A DNA stretch of 64,000 bases from a bacterium. Lineage in GTDB: Bacteria > Bdellovibrionota > Bdellovibrionia > Bdellovibrionales > Bdellovibrionaceae. The DNA is taken from assembly GCA_019752925.1 (NCBI GenBank), contig JAIELP010000003.1:62001-126000 (forward strand), written 5' to 3'. Positions 8,886-17,659 of this stretch are shown here, in pieces. The notes beneath the pieces were generated by a model. The model ran no database searches, was not told where the DNA came from, and saw only the letters and a list, made by a program, of their open reading frames with translations. How positions within the stretch are numbered: position 1 is the stretch's first letter; each line of letters opens with the position of its first letter. Position numbers and translations under genes: made by a program.

Positions 8886-9872
8886 ATGCATAAAAGTAAA
8901 ATAGCCGGCGTCGGTTCATTTTTACCTGAGAAAGTTCTAACAAACTACGATCTGGAAAAGATCGTAGAGACCTCTCATGATTGGATCGTGCAGCGCACAG
9001 GTATCGAAAGACGCCACATCATTGCTGATGATGAAGGCACTTCTGATATGTGTGTTCGTGCGGCTAACAATGCTCTTCAAGATGCTAAGATGACTATAGA
9101 CCAGATCGACATGATCTGCGTAGCGACTCTGTCAGGCGACTACAAAATGCCAGCTACAGCCTGTTTAGTTCAATCTAAATTAGGCGCTAAAAACATTATG
9201 TCTTTTGACTTAAATGCAGCCTGTTCAGGTTTCATTTACAGCTTACACATAGCCGATCAATTTATTAAATCAGGAGTTTACAAAAACATTCTGGTTATCG
9301 GCGCCGAAAATCTCACACGAATTTTAAATTATAAAGACCGCGAAACCTGCATTCTTTTCGGAGACGGCGCAGGAGCCTTTGTTTTGTCACGTGGTGAAGA
9401 AAACGAAAAAAATTATATCATGACCTCAAATGCACACGCTGAAGGTTCTTTATATGACTTATTGTGGGCTAGCGGCGGCGGAACACGTCACCCGATTTCT
9501 CAAAAAGTTATCGATGAAGGTTCACAGTTTATGCAAATGAAGGGCAAAGAGATTTTTAAAAACGCAACACGCGCAATGGCCGCATGCTCTAAAGAGGCCT
9601 TAGATGCAACTAATACAAAACTTTCTGATATCGACTGGATTGTTCCGCATCAGGCTAATTTAAGAATCACCGAGGCTGTTTCTAACTTACTTGATTTTCC
9701 TATGGATAAAATCGTTTCCAGTGTTCATGAAACCGGAAATACCTCAGCGGCTTCAATCCCTATCGCTTTTGATATGGCTTACCGTGATGGACGCATTAAA
9801 CGCGGCCAACTTGTTTTATTAACTGCCTTCGGAGCAGGATTAACTTCAGGCGCATCTATACTTAGATTCTAA
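8886..9872 (+). CDS. fabH: Beta-ketoacyl-ACP synthase III
   Basis: A 328-residue condensing enzyme that starts fatty-acid synthesis by joining acetyl-CoA (or a branched primer) with malonyl-ACP. The triad is complete: Cys113 in NAACSGF, His255 in VPHQAN and Asn285 in HETGNTS, with the usual spacing of 30 between His and Asn. Either ATG 8886 or TTG 8880 could be the start; I prefer ATG, which begins MHKSKIAGVGSFLPE as in the family. Only 17 bases separate it from rpmF, so it is in the same operon. Given a leucine dehydrogenase nearby, branched primers are possible but unproven. Confidence 0.95.
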   Translation: MHKSKIAGVGSFLPEKVLTNYDLEKIVETSHDWIVQRTGIERRHIIADDEGTSDMCVRAANNALQDAKMTIDQIDMICVATLSGDYKMPATACLVQSKLGAKNIMSFDLNAACSGFIYSLHIADQFIKSGVYKNILVIGAENLTRILNYKDRETCILFGDGAGAFVLSRGEENEKNYIMTSNAHAEGSLYDLLWASGGGTRHPISQKVIDEGSQFMQMKGKEIFKNATRAMAACSKEALDATNTKLSDIDWIVPHQANLRITEAVSNLLDFPMDKIVSSVHETGNTSAASIPIAFDMAYRDGRIKRGQLVLLTAFGAGLTSGASILRF

Positions 9873-9900
9873 TTAATAAATTTTAAATGGAGTACTCACG

Positions 9901-10863
9901 ATGAATGCTTTTTTATTTCCCGGCCAAGGAAGCCAAACACCCGGAATGGGCCAATTTCTATTTGATAATTTTACTACTGCCAAACACACTTTTGAAGAAG
10001 CTTCAGACGCAATAAATTTTGATCTTAAAAAGTTATGTTTCACCGGCAGTGTAGAAGATCTTGGTTTAACTGAAAACACTCAACCTGCTTTATTGACAGT
10101 TTCAACAGCAACTGCTCGCGTATTAACACAAGACTTAGGCTTAAAATGCGAAGTCACTGCGGGCCACTCCATCGGAGAATACGCAAGCTTTGTACTGGCA
10201 CAAGTCATGAGCTTCCAAAATGCGGTTAAAGCCGTAAGACTCCGCGGTCAAGCGATGCAATCCGCTGTACCTGTAGGACAAGGTGGGATGACCGCAACTC
10301 TTGGCTTAAACGAAGAACAAGTGGCTTTTTTGTGTGATTGGGCTGTTAAAAACTCCGGACACTCCCCGCTCAGTCCAGCTAACTACAACTGCGACGGCCA
10401 AATTGTTATTAGCGGAAATATGAAAACTTTAGAATGGCTTAAAACAAATTTTAAAGCCGAAGTTTTACCGGGCGAAGCTAAAAGAGCTAAGCTGATTCCG
10501 TTACAAGTATCGGCACCGTTTCATTGCGACATGATGAAGCCAGCTCAAGAAAAAATGCAGAGTTTTTTAAAAGACATTCCATTTCAAGACGCCAAAATTA
10601 AAATTATTCAAAATGTTCACGCTAAAGTTGAAACCTCTGCCGAAACTTTAAAGAAGAACATAATCGAACAAGTTTCAGCACCTGTTAAATGGACTCAGAG
10701 CATGCATACACTAAAAGCTCTGGGTGTTGCCAACTGCTATGAAGTCGGCAATGGCAGTGTACTTAAAGGTCTTCTTAAAAAAATTGATGGAGATTTCTTT
10801 AAAGTGCATTCAACCAATACATTAGATGACATTAAAAGCATCGAAGCCTCTCTTAAACTGTAG
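9901..10863 (+). CDS. fabD: Malonyl-CoA:ACP transacylase
   Basis: A 320-residue enzyme that loads malonate onto acyl carrier protein. The N-terminal FLFPGQGSQTPGMG is diagnostic. The nucleophile is Ser90 in GHSIGEYA, and His208 in SAPFHCDMM completes the dyad. Shine-Dalgarno GGAG lies 8 bases before ATG. It lies 28 bases after fabH and is followed by a 99-base gap with a hairpin before fabG. Confidence 0.95.
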   Translation: MNAFLFPGQGSQTPGMGQFLFDNFTTAKHTFEEASDAINFDLKKLCFTGSVEDLGLTENTQPALLTVSTATARVLTQDLGLKCEVTAGHSIGEYASFVLAQVMSFQNAVKAVRLRGQAMQSAVPVGQGGMTATLGLNEEQVAFLCDWAVKNSGHSPLSPANYNCDGQIVISGNMKTLEWLKTNFKAEVLPGEAKRAKLIPLQVSAPFHCDMMKPAQEKMQSFLKDIPFQDAKIKIIQNVHAKVETSAETLKKNIIEQVSAPVKWTQSMHTLKALGVANCYEVGNGSVLKGLLKKIDGDFFKVHSTNTLDDIKSIEASLKL

Positions 10864-10880
10864 TAAATATAAACAAACAG

Positions 10881-10940
10881 ACTAGAGTTACTAACTCAGC
10901 GCAATAACAATACAATAAAAACTTGAGCTATCACTCTAGT
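10881..10940 (+). promoter_or_regulatory. Imperfect 17-bp stem-loop between fabD and fabG
   Basis: Bases 10881-10898 pair with 10924-10940: a perfect 8-bp outer stem (ACTAGAGT/ACTCTAGT), a small asymmetric bulge, then a 7-bp inner stem with one mismatch. The 25-base loop is A-rich and GC-poor. The 3' arm ends about 12 bases before the GGGG that serves as fabG's Shine-Dalgarno. There is no T-run after it, so it is not a typical terminator. It could be an mRNA-processing or stability element within the fab operon, or an operator for an internal promoter. Function is inferred only from structure and position. Confidence 0.45.
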
Positions 10941-10962
10941 TCGTTCACCCTTGGGGCTAAAT

Positions 10963-11706
10963 ATGTTGAACCTTAAAAATAAGAAGTTTTTTGTTACCGG
11001 CGGAAGCCGTGGAATAGGTGCCGGAATTGTAAAAACTCTGGCCGATTACGGCGCTCAAGTTGCGTTTACCTACTCTACTAACGAAGCTAAAGCTCAAGAA
11101 CTTCTTAAGTCGCTACCTGGCGGGAATCATCTGTGCTTTCAGCTGGACGTTTCAGATTCTAACGCTATTGATTTAGTGGTTGGTAAACTGCTTGAACAAT
11201 GGCCTGAAATTGACGGTGTTGTTAATAATGCCGGAATTACTAAAGACCAACTTTTGCTTCGTATGAAAGCTGAAGACTTCAACCAAGTTATTCAAACCAA
11301 CTTAACCGGCGTGTTTGCTGTAACCAAAGCTTTCAGTAAAGCTATGTTAAAATCCCGCAAAGGCAGTTTTGTAAATATCTCCTCCGTTATTGGCTCAATG
11401 GGAAATGCCGGACAGTCTAACTATGCAGCAAGTAAAGGCGGCTTAGAGGCTTTCACTAAGTCTGTAGCGCTTGAGTTAGCATCAAGAGGCATCAGAGCTA
11501 ACTGCGTAGCTCCTGGCTATATTAAAAGTGATATGACCGACGCTTTAACTGAAGATCAGCTTAAAAACTTCAATGAAAAAATCCCACTTCAAAGAGCCGG
11601 CGAAGCTTCAGAAGTAGCGCAAGTTGTAGCGTTTTTGCTGAGTGATGCAGCTTCCTATGTTACTGGACAAACACTACATGTTAATGGCGGAATGTATTTG
11701 AGTTAA
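10963..11706 (+). CDS. fabG: 3-oxoacyl-ACP reductase
   Basis: A 247-residue short-chain dehydrogenase that reduces 3-oxoacyl-ACP with NADPH. It has the cofactor motif TGGSRGIG at residues 12-19, NNAG near residue 87, and the catalytic Ser141, Tyr154 and Lys158 (NYAASKGG). FabG rather than another SDR is supported by length and by its place between fabD and acpP. I chose ATG 10963, which has GGGG 6 bases upstream; a TTG at 10951 in frame would add four residues. Confidence 0.95.
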   Translation: MLNLKNKKFFVTGGSRGIGAGIVKTLADYGAQVAFTYSTNEAKAQELLKSLPGGNHLCFQLDVSDSNAIDLVVGKLLEQWPEIDGVVNNAGITKDQLLLRMKAEDFNQVIQTNLTGVFAVTKAFSKAMLKSRKGSFVNISSVIGSMGNAGQSNYAASKGGLEAFTKSVALELASRGIRANCVAPGYIKSDMTDALTEDQLKNFNEKIPLQRAGEASEVAQVVAFLLSDAASYVTGQTLHVNGGMYLS

Positions 11707-11774
11707 GTATTTAACATTATTGTAAAAATGGTTTATAGTTTTAAACTTATTATTAATTAAAAGGAGACAATCAA

Positions 11775-12011
11775 ATGTCAATCAACGCAAAAGTAAAAGA
11801 TATTATCGTAGAACAACTTGGTGTAGACCCAGAAAAAGTAAAAGCTGAAGCTTCTTTTATTGATGACTTAGGCGCTGACTCTTTAGATATCGTTGAATTA
11901 GTTATGGCGATGGAAGAAGAATTCGATCTTGAAATTCCTGACGAAGACGCTGAAAAATTAAAAACAGTTAACGACGTTCAATCTTACCTAACAACTAAAG
12001 GTAAAGTTTAA
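11775..12011 (+). CDS. acpP: Acyl carrier protein
   Basis: A 78-residue acidic helical protein. Ser36 in LGADSLD is the site for the 4'-phosphopantetheine arm. Strong Shine-Dalgarno (AAAGGAG, 7 bases before ATG), as expected for an abundant protein. It carries acyl chains through all steps of fatty-acid synthesis. Seven bases separate it from fabF. Confidence 0.97.
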   Translation: MSINAKVKDIIVEQLGVDPEKVKAEASFIDDLGADSLDIVELVMAMEEEFDLEIPDEDAEKLKTVNDVQSYLTTKGKV

Positions 12012-12018
12012 TCCCTAT

Positions 12019-13287
12019 ATGGCGACTTCTTTTTTAAGACCTAACGGTCAAAGAAGAGTGGTCATCACCGGAGTTGGAGCTGTTTCCCCGTTAGGAAATA
12101 CGCTCCAAGACTCCTGGAAAGCGGCGCTAGCCGGCCAGTCCGGTATAGCCAATATCACAAAATTCGATGCCACAAATTTCGATGTTAAATTTGCCGGCGA
12201 AGTTAAAAATTTCTTAGCTGATACCTATATTGATAAAAAAGAACAAAAAAAGATGGATCTTTTTATTCAATACGCCATTGCTACAAGTAAAATGGCATTT
12301 GATCACTCAGGTTTAAAAATCACCGAAGAAAACACTCACAGAACCGGTGTTTTTATTGGCTCAGGCCTTGGTGGTTTACCTGTTATTGAAGAACAACACG
12401 GACGCCTCACTGAAAAAGGCCCTTCACGTGTTTCTCCATTCTTTATTCCTGCTGCCATTGCCAACTTAGCTCCAGGCTGGGTTTCAATTCTTCATGGAAT
12501 TAAAGGACCTAATTTTACTATTACTTCTGCTTGTGCCTCTGGAGTTCACTCTATCGGCGAAGCTTATAATTACATTCGTTTCGGATTAGTGGATCAAGCT
12601 GTGGCCGGTGGATCTGAATCCACAGTTTCACCAATGGCGATTGCCGGGTTCAGTAATATGCGTGCGCTATCAACTCGCAACGAATCTCCTACTGAAGCTT
12701 CAAGACCTTGGGACAAGGACCGTGACGGTTTTGTTTTAGGTGAAGGTTGCGCTACATTTATTTTAGAATCTCTTGAATCAGCAACAAAACGCGGAGCCAA
12801 TATCCTTTGTGAAATTACAGGCTATGGTGCTTCATCTGATGCTTATCATATTACTTCGCCGGATCCGGATGGCGCTGGTTTCGTATCAGCAATGCAAACG
12901 GCAATTAACGATGCTCAGTTGAACCCTTCAGATATAGGTTATGTAAATGCACACGGAACCAGTACTCCAATGGGTGATCCTTTAGAATCAAACGCAGTTA
13001 AAAGAATTATGAAAGACCATGCAAAAAAAGTTTGGGTTTCATCTACTAAATCTATGACTGGACATTTGTTAGGTGCTGCTGGTGCGATTGAATCTGCATT
13101 TTGTGTAATGACATTAGTAGATCAAAAAGTAGCTCCAACAATTAATTTAAATAATCCGAGTGAAGACTGCGACTTAGACTATGTTCCTAAAGTTGCACGC
13201 GATGCTAAACTAAAACATGTTATGAATAACTCATTTGGTTTTGGTGGCACCAACTCATGTCTTATATTCTCCAAATTTGAGGGATAA
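12019..13287 (+). CDS. fabF: Beta-ketoacyl-ACP synthase II
   Basis: A 422-residue elongating condensing enzyme. The triad is Cys172 in SACASG, His312 in NAHGTSTP and His349 in SMTGHLLG, with the spacings of 140 and 37 typical of FabF. It extends acyl-ACP chains and governs temperature control in some bacteria. The N-terminus is about ten residues longer than usual before VVITGVGAVSPLG, but ATG 12019 is the only start that clears acpP properly. The next gene begins directly after its stop. Confidence 0.95.
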   Translation: MATSFLRPNGQRRVVITGVGAVSPLGNTLQDSWKAALAGQSGIANITKFDATNFDVKFAGEVKNFLADTYIDKKEQKKMDLFIQYAIATSKMAFDHSGLKITEENTHRTGVFIGSGLGGLPVIEEQHGRLTEKGPSRVSPFFIPAAIANLAPGWVSILHGIKGPNFTITSACASGVHSIGEAYNYIRFGLVDQAVAGGSESTVSPMAIAGFSNMRALSTRNESPTEASRPWDKDRDGFVLGEGCATFILESLESATKRGANILCEITGYGASSDAYHITSPDPDGAGFVSAMQTAINDAQLNPSDIGYVNAHGTSTPMGDPLESNAVKRIMKDHAKKVWVSSTKSMTGHLLGAAGAIESAFCVMTLVDQKVAPTINLNNPSEDCDLDYVPKVARDAKLKHVMNNSFGFGGTNSCLIFSKFEG

Positions 13288-13737
13288 ATGAAAATACTTA
13301 TAGCTTCTGACCACGCAGGAATTGAACTCAAAACCCAGTTGGTCGAAGCTTTAAAAAGCCAGAATCAGATTGATGATCTGGGCCCATTTTCAACTGAGTC
13401 TGTAGACTATCCCGATTTTGCCGACCAAGTTTGTCGCAAATTACAAACTGAAGACAATCAACCTAGTCTTAAAGAGTTCGGAATTTTAATTTGCGGCTCA
13501 GGACAGGGTATGGCTTTAAGAGCCAATAAATATAAAAACATTAGAGCCGCTCTTGTTTATAATGATGAAATTGTAAAATTATCGCGCGAACATAATAATG
13601 CAAATATAATTTGCATTGGAGCCAGATTCTGCGACTTCGAAACTGCTTTAAGATGGATCAATTTATTCAAAAACACAGCTTTTGCACAAGGTCGTCATCA
13701 AACTCGGGTTGCTAAAGTCTGCTCCCCTACTTCATAA
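13288..13737 (+). CDS. rpiB: Ribose-5-phosphate isomerase B
   Basis: A 149-residue isomerase for ribose-5-phosphate and ribulose-5-phosphate in the pentose phosphate pathway. It has the family start IASDHAG, the active-site Cys69 in CGSGQGM, and SREHNNAN with the His expected for ring opening. Its ATG abuts the fabF stop (TAAATG), so translation is probably coupled. rpiB followed by glyA is a common arrangement. Confidence 0.92.
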   Translation: MKILIASDHAGIELKTQLVEALKSQNQIDDLGPFSTESVDYPDFADQVCRKLQTEDNQPSLKEFGILICGSGQGMALRANKYKNIRAALVYNDEIVKLSREHNNANIICIGARFCDFETALRWINLFKNTAFAQGRHQTRVAKVCSPTS

Positions 13738-13776
13738 TGAGGTAACAAAGCCACATTATCTTCAGGGAGTTGAATT

Positions 13777-15033
13777 ATGAATACGACCAATCAATCTCTT
13801 CAAAATGATCCCGAAATAGCTGACCTTATTAAACATGAATCTATCCGCCAAAGCGAAGGTCTTGAAATGATCGCTTCGGAAAACTACACCTCAAAGGCTG
13901 TAATGGAAGCTCAGGGCTCAATCCTTACTAATAAATATGCCGAAGGTTACCCAGGCAAACGCTACTACGGTGGTTGCCATTACGTTGATGGCGTTGAAAC
14001 CATCGCTATCGAAAGAGCTAAAAAATTATTCAATGTAGGCTTTGCCAATGTTCAACCTCATGCGGGTTCACAGGCTAATATGGCGGTTTACATGGCCTCT
14101 ATGAAAGCCGGCGAAACCATTCTAGGTATGGATCTTTCTAACGGCGGACACTTAACTCACGGAAGTCCTGTAAACTTCAGCGGTTTGTTATTTAAGGCGG
14201 CCTCTTACAAGTTAGACGAAACAACCGGATTAATTAATTACGATACAATCCGTAAAACAGCACAAGAAGTAAAACCAAGATTAATTATTGCAGGCTACAG
14301 CGCTTACTCAAGACATTTGGATTTTGCAAAATTCCGCGAAATCGCAACTGAAGTTGGTGCTGACTTACTGGTTGATATGGCACATTTTGCAGGACTTGTA
14401 GCTTCAGGACACCACCAATCACCAGTACCTTATGCAGATTACATTACAACGACTACACATAAAACATTACGTGGTCCACGAGGTGGAATGATTTTAACGA
14501 ATTCAGAAGAAAAAGTTAAACTGATGAACTCAAGAATTTTTCCTGGCATTCAGGGCGGGCCTCTTGAGCATGTAATTGCGGGTAAAGCTGTAGCTTTCGG
14601 CGAAGCTCTGCAACCTGAATTTAAAACCTATATTGATCAGGTTTTAAAAAATGCAAAAGTTTTAGCTGAAGCTTTAAAGTCTTCGGGTTTTTCTTTAGTA
14701 ACCGGCGGAACTGATAATCATTTAATGTTGGTGGATTTATCTCAAAGCACGGGTTATTCCGAACTAACAGGCAAAGTTGCTGAAATCGCTTTAGATGAAG
14801 CCGGAATTACAGTTAATAAAAACACTGTACCCAATGAAAAACGTTCTCCGTTTGTAACAAGCGGCATCCGTATAGGAACGCCGGCGCTTACAACACGAGG
14901 AATGAAAGAATCCGAAATGAAAAAAATTGCCGGCTGGATCAGTCTTGTACTGAAAAATGTTGATAATGCCGAAGTGAAAAATAAAGTTAAAATGGAAGTT
15001 AGCGAATTATGCAAAAGTTTTCCTATTTACTAG
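13777..15033 (+). CDS. glyA: Serine hydroxymethyltransferase
   Basis: A 418-residue PLP enzyme that makes glycine and methylene-tetrahydrofolate from serine. The PLP lysine is Lys229 in [20 protein letters not shown] near residue 35 and the glycine-rich segment [10 protein letters not shown] are also typical. Shine-Dalgarno AGGGAG is 8 bases before ATG. The last 25 bases overlap the start of the M23 lipoprotein gene in another frame. nrdR, which often follows glyA, is not here. Confidence 0.96.
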   Translation: MNTTNQSLQNDPEIADLIKHESIRQSEGLEMIASENYTSKAVMEAQGSILTNKYAEGYPGKRYYGGCHYVDGVETIAIERAKKLFNVGFANVQPHAGSQANMAVYMASMKAGETILGMDLSNGGHLTHGSPVNFSGLLFKAASYKLDETTGLINYDTIRKTAQEVKPRLIIAGYSAYSRHLDFAKFREIATEVGADLLVDMAHFAGLVASGHHQSPVPYADYITTTTHKTLRGPRGGMILTNSEEKVKLMNSRIFPGIQGGPLEHVIAGKAVAFGEALQPEFKTYIDQVLKNAKVLAEALKSSGFSLVTGGTDNHLMLVDLSQSTGYSELTGKVAEIALDEAGITVNKNTVPNEKRSPFVTSGIRIGTPALTTRGMKESEMKKIAGWISLVLKNVDNAEVKNKVKMEVSELCKSFPIY

Positions 15034-15644
15034 CTCTTCTTTTATTGCTTGAATCTTGCGCAAGCAAACCAAGCACTACGGAAGAATCTTCGAATATAAC
15101 TTATGCATCTGACGAGATCGTTGTAGATAAGCAAAATAACTCGATCAAAATTAATACGGATGTTGAAAAAAAAACGAGTTCAAAAAAACGCTTAAAGCCT
15201 ATTTTTGACTGGCCTGTTTGGGAAGCCCGTATGACCCGCGGCTTTTTACCTCGCGGTACTAAAAAAAGAAGACGCCCTCATAAAGGCATTGATCTGGCGG
15301 CTCCTCGCGGATCGGCTGTTATGTCAGCCCATGATGCAGTAGTTATCTATACAGGTTCAGGATTTAAGGGTTATGGAAAAATGATCATGCTTGAATCAAC
15401 AGACCCGCGTGACGGAAGCAACTGGGCCACTCTTTACGGTCACTTAGATAAAATTCTGGTGTATGAAGGTAAAAAAGTAAAACAGGGCGAAGTCATCGGA
15501 GCCTTGGGAAACACAGGCAGGTCTTCAGGTCCGCATTTACATTTTGAAATCAGACGTTTAAACGGACCTATTGATCCGTTACCACTATTACCGGCCGGTG
15601 AAGCTTTAACTAATGACGTTGATAACGGAGCTATTGAAGAATAG
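15009..15644 (+). CDS. LytM/M23 peptidase-domain lipoprotein
   Basis: A 211-residue protein with a lipoprotein signal (LLLLESC, Cys17) and a LytM domain from about residue 88. All zinc ligands of active M23 endopeptidases are present: His91 and Asp95 in HKGIDLA, and His176 and His178 in GPHLHFE. It should cut peptidoglycan cross-bridges or peptide stems. Because the catalytic residues are intact it is more likely an enzyme than an EnvC/NlpD-type activator. Its start lies within the end of glyA (25-base overlap), which implies coupling. Confidence 0.88.
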   Translation: MQKFSYLLALLLLLESCASKPSTTEESSNITYASDEIVVDKQNNSIKINTDVEKKTSSKKRLKPIFDWPVWEARMTRGFLPRGTKKRRRPHKGIDLAAPRGSAVMSAHDAVVIYTGSGFKGYGKMIMLESTDPRDGSNWATLYGHLDKILVYEGKKVKQGEVIGALGNTGRSSGPHLHFEIRRLNGPIDPLPLLPAGEALTNDVDNGAIEE

Positions 15645-15647
15645 CTC
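15628..15647. terminator. Hairpin over the stop codon between convergent genes
   Basis: Perfect 8-bp stem (GAGCTATT/AATAGCTC) with a GAAG loop. It spans the TAG stop of the M23 gene and ends one base before the stop of the convergent DedA gene. A T-rich stretch follows some 15 bases later on the plus strand. It probably helps end the long fab-glyA transcript, but the T-run is not adjacent, so this is only moderately supported. Confidence 0.45.
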
Positions 15648-16307
15648 TCACGGAGTTTGTGTATTCTTTTTAAGTAAGTACTTTGCTCTAAGTGCTTTTA
15701 AAACACCAATAGCAAATGGAATTCCCGGAATTAAAAATAGAGCCATAACTAGTAGAGTAAAATTATTTTTAATGATCTCAATTTGCCCAAAAAAATATCC
15801 CGCTAAACAGAAAATTAAAACCCAAGCAAAAGAACCTAAAACTGAAAGCGAAAGAAATTTTTTATAACTAATTAAACTCATTCCCGCAAAAAATGGAGCC
15901 ATGGTCCTGATAATCGGGAAAAAGCGCGATATACTCACCGCCCATACGCCTCTTTTTTCAAAAAATATTTCAGTATTAGTTAAATACTCTCTTTTTAAGA
16001 AGAACAAGTTTTTCTCAAACAAACCTCGTCCGAAATTACGTCCTATAAAGTAATTTACAGAGTCACCAAGAATTGAGCCCGCAATTAAAAGTGGAATCAG
16101 AGTTTCGATTTTCAGAAATTCTGGGCGCGCAGCCAAAGCTCCTGCTGCGAATAAAAGCGAATCTCCGGGTAGGAAGGGCATAATCACAAGGCCTGTTTCA
16201 CAGAATATAATTAAAAATAAAATCGCATAAAGTAGCGGGCCCCATTGTTGAGCCCATTGAATTAATGTTGCATCGATATGTAATATGGCATTTATAAACT
16301 CTAACAT
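15648..16307 (-). CDS. DedA-family membrane protein
   Basis: A 219-residue polytopic membrane protein of the DedA/SNARE-associated family, which includes polyprenyl-phosphate and phospholipid flippases. Family features seen are FCETGLVIMPFLPGDS near residue 36, GDSVNYFIGRNFG near residue 81 and SRFFPIIRTMAPFFAGM near residue 126. It has about five hydrophobic segments. The gene lies between the M23 gene (convergent) and a lipoprotein gene 22 bases upstream, which may share its transcript. Confidence 0.88.
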   Translation of the reverse strand: MLEFINAILHIDATLIQWAQQWGPLLYAILFLIIFCETGLVIMPFLPGDSLLFAAGALAARPEFLKIETLIPLLIAGSILGDSVNYFIGRNFGRGLFEKNLFFLKREYLTNTEIFFEKRGVWAVSISRFFPIIRTMAPFFAGMSLISYKKFLSLSVLGSFAWVLIFCLAGYFFGQIEIIKNNFTLLVMALFLIPGIPFAIGVLKALRAKYLLKKNTQTP

Positions 16308-16329
16308 TGCAGTAGTTTATAACTTTATT

Positions 16330-16917
16330 TTAGATAGAACAAGAATCAATATCATTCTTAGGTGAGATATTATATTTATTTTCAACTTCTTGTAAGCTTC
16401 TTAAGAACTGACCGACGTTTGCACTTGATGAAGCGGCATTAAATTTACAGTCGTTTTTAAATGAAATACCTATAGATTGGTAAAGAGCCTGATTGCTTTT
16501 AATTACTGTGACCATGATCATATATTTCATGCAACTATCAGCAGAACAACTAGCTAATACATGAACCTGCAAACCTCTTTGCGTGTCGTTATATATACCT
16601 TCAGAAGATAAGTTTCCATTTTCATGACGAGTCGTTAAAGGTAAAGTCTGCCCAGATGGAGTTAACAGTTCCACATCTACTGTCTGTCCGGCTGTTGTGT
16701 CATTAGGTACAGAAATAGTTGATATCTTATAATTTGCATTCATCGCAGCAGCTTGTTGATCTGCGGGAGCCGAAACTGAAGGATTTAAGTTAGTCTGTTC
16801 TGATTTAACAGTAGCTCTAACACCGCTTGGTTTTTTAGAACACGAACTAAAACCCGTTACAAATATGAAAGATAATAGAATTAACTTCATGGTTTTGTGT
16901 GTATTAGTTTGAAACAT
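16330..16917 (-). CDS. Lipoprotein of unknown function
   Basis: A 195-residue protein with a type II signal (hydrophobic run from MKLILLSF to GFSSC, Cys at about residue 26). ATG 16917 has a strong Shine-Dalgarno (AAGGAG, 7 bases upstream), which decides for the longer N-terminus over the internal ATG at 16890. The mature part contains Cys pairs (SCSADSCMKYM, NDCKFN) and reads as a small beta-rich periplasmic domain. I do not recognise the family. It is 22 bases upstream of the DedA gene. Confidence 0.7.
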   Translation of the reverse strand: MFQTNTHKTMKLILLSFIFVTGFSSCSKKPSGVRATVKSEQTNLNPSVSAPADQQAAAMNANYKISTISVPNDTTAGQTVDVELLTPSGQTLPLTTRHENGNLSSEGIYNDTQRGLQVHVLASCSADSCMKYMIMVTVIKSNQALYQSIGISFKNDCKFNAASSSANVGQFLRSLQEVENKYNISPKNDIDSCSI

Positions 16918-17094
16918 ATTAAACTCCTTAAGTTCTATACCTAAGGAATATTCAAATTTGGAGCCAAATAAGGGTTTTGAGTCATTAACGAAACATCAAT
17001 GATTCCAATAGCATTCTCATTTTAAGAAATTAGCAATTTGTACTAATTTGAGAATCAACGTGAAACGTCACAAGCTTGCTAGAGCATCGACAGC

Positions 17095-17529
17095 TTAGGG
17101 AGTTTTACAAACAACGATATTGGACCATTTTCCAATATCGGTTCCATCAATGAGACGAACAGCAAAATAATAACTTACACCTGAACTCAGATTTGCTGAA
17201 GTGCAGGTGTAAGACGGATAAACTGTATCACAATTTGCAGAAGAAAACTCATCTCCAGCTGCATCAGCTCCCGTCCAAGCCGCATGTGTTCCATAAGCCC
17301 ATTGAGTTTTGACTCCTTCCGGAACATCTCCTATAATTCTTAAGTAGCAAGTTCCGCTAGTCGGCGCAGCTGCAGCCGTAATGACCGGAGACTCTTCATT
17401 GACAACTGAAGCCACCTGTCTGCTGCCACTCTCTGTATTGTAGTCAGTATAAATATTTCTTGATGTACACGAATTAAGTAGCCCCAATGAAACAATAGCT
17501 ATTATTAAAATTATTTTATTTTTACACAT
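17095..17529 (-). CDS. Lipoprotein with a GTCYL...WSN domain
   Basis: A 144-residue protein with a lipoprotein signal (LGLLNSC, Cys at about residue 21). After a short linker, residues 56-144 form a compact domain, SGTCYLRIIGDV to GKWSNIVVCK, with four Cys residues. The same domain ends the 431-residue lipoprotein at 25381-26676. The layout (W at start and end, FAVR, Tyr/Phe alternation) resembles a fibronectin type III fold with disulfides, but this is an inference. No Shine-Dalgarno of strength is seen. It stands alone between spacers of 177 and 130 bases. Confidence 0.7.
   Translation of the reverse strand: MCKNKIILIIAIVSLGLLNSCTSRNIYTDYNTESGSRQVASVVNEESPVITAAAAPTSGTCYLRIIGDVPEGVKTQWAYGTHAAWTGADAAGDEFSSANCDTVYPSYTCTSANLSSGVSYYFAVRLIDGTDIGKWSNIVVCKTP
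17115..17140 (-). repeat. 10-bp perfect inverted repeat inside the 3' end of the lipoprotein gene
   Basis: CGATATTGGA (17115-17124) and its complement (17131-17140) with a 6-base loop, encoding the final KWSN part of the protein. On the minus strand it is followed by the U-rich TTGTTTGT before the stop codon. It could act as a terminator that overlaps the gene end. It may also be chance in an AT-rich coding sequence. Confidence 0.4.
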
Positions 17530-17659
17530 TCTACACCTCAGCAGAGTTCAATTGTATAATCAAATTAGACAGCGACAAAAGCAATTATTGCATACAAGAC
17601 CAAGCCTCGACCAAGGTAACTTTGTTTGACTCTTAATAACTGTGTTTTACAATTTAAAT

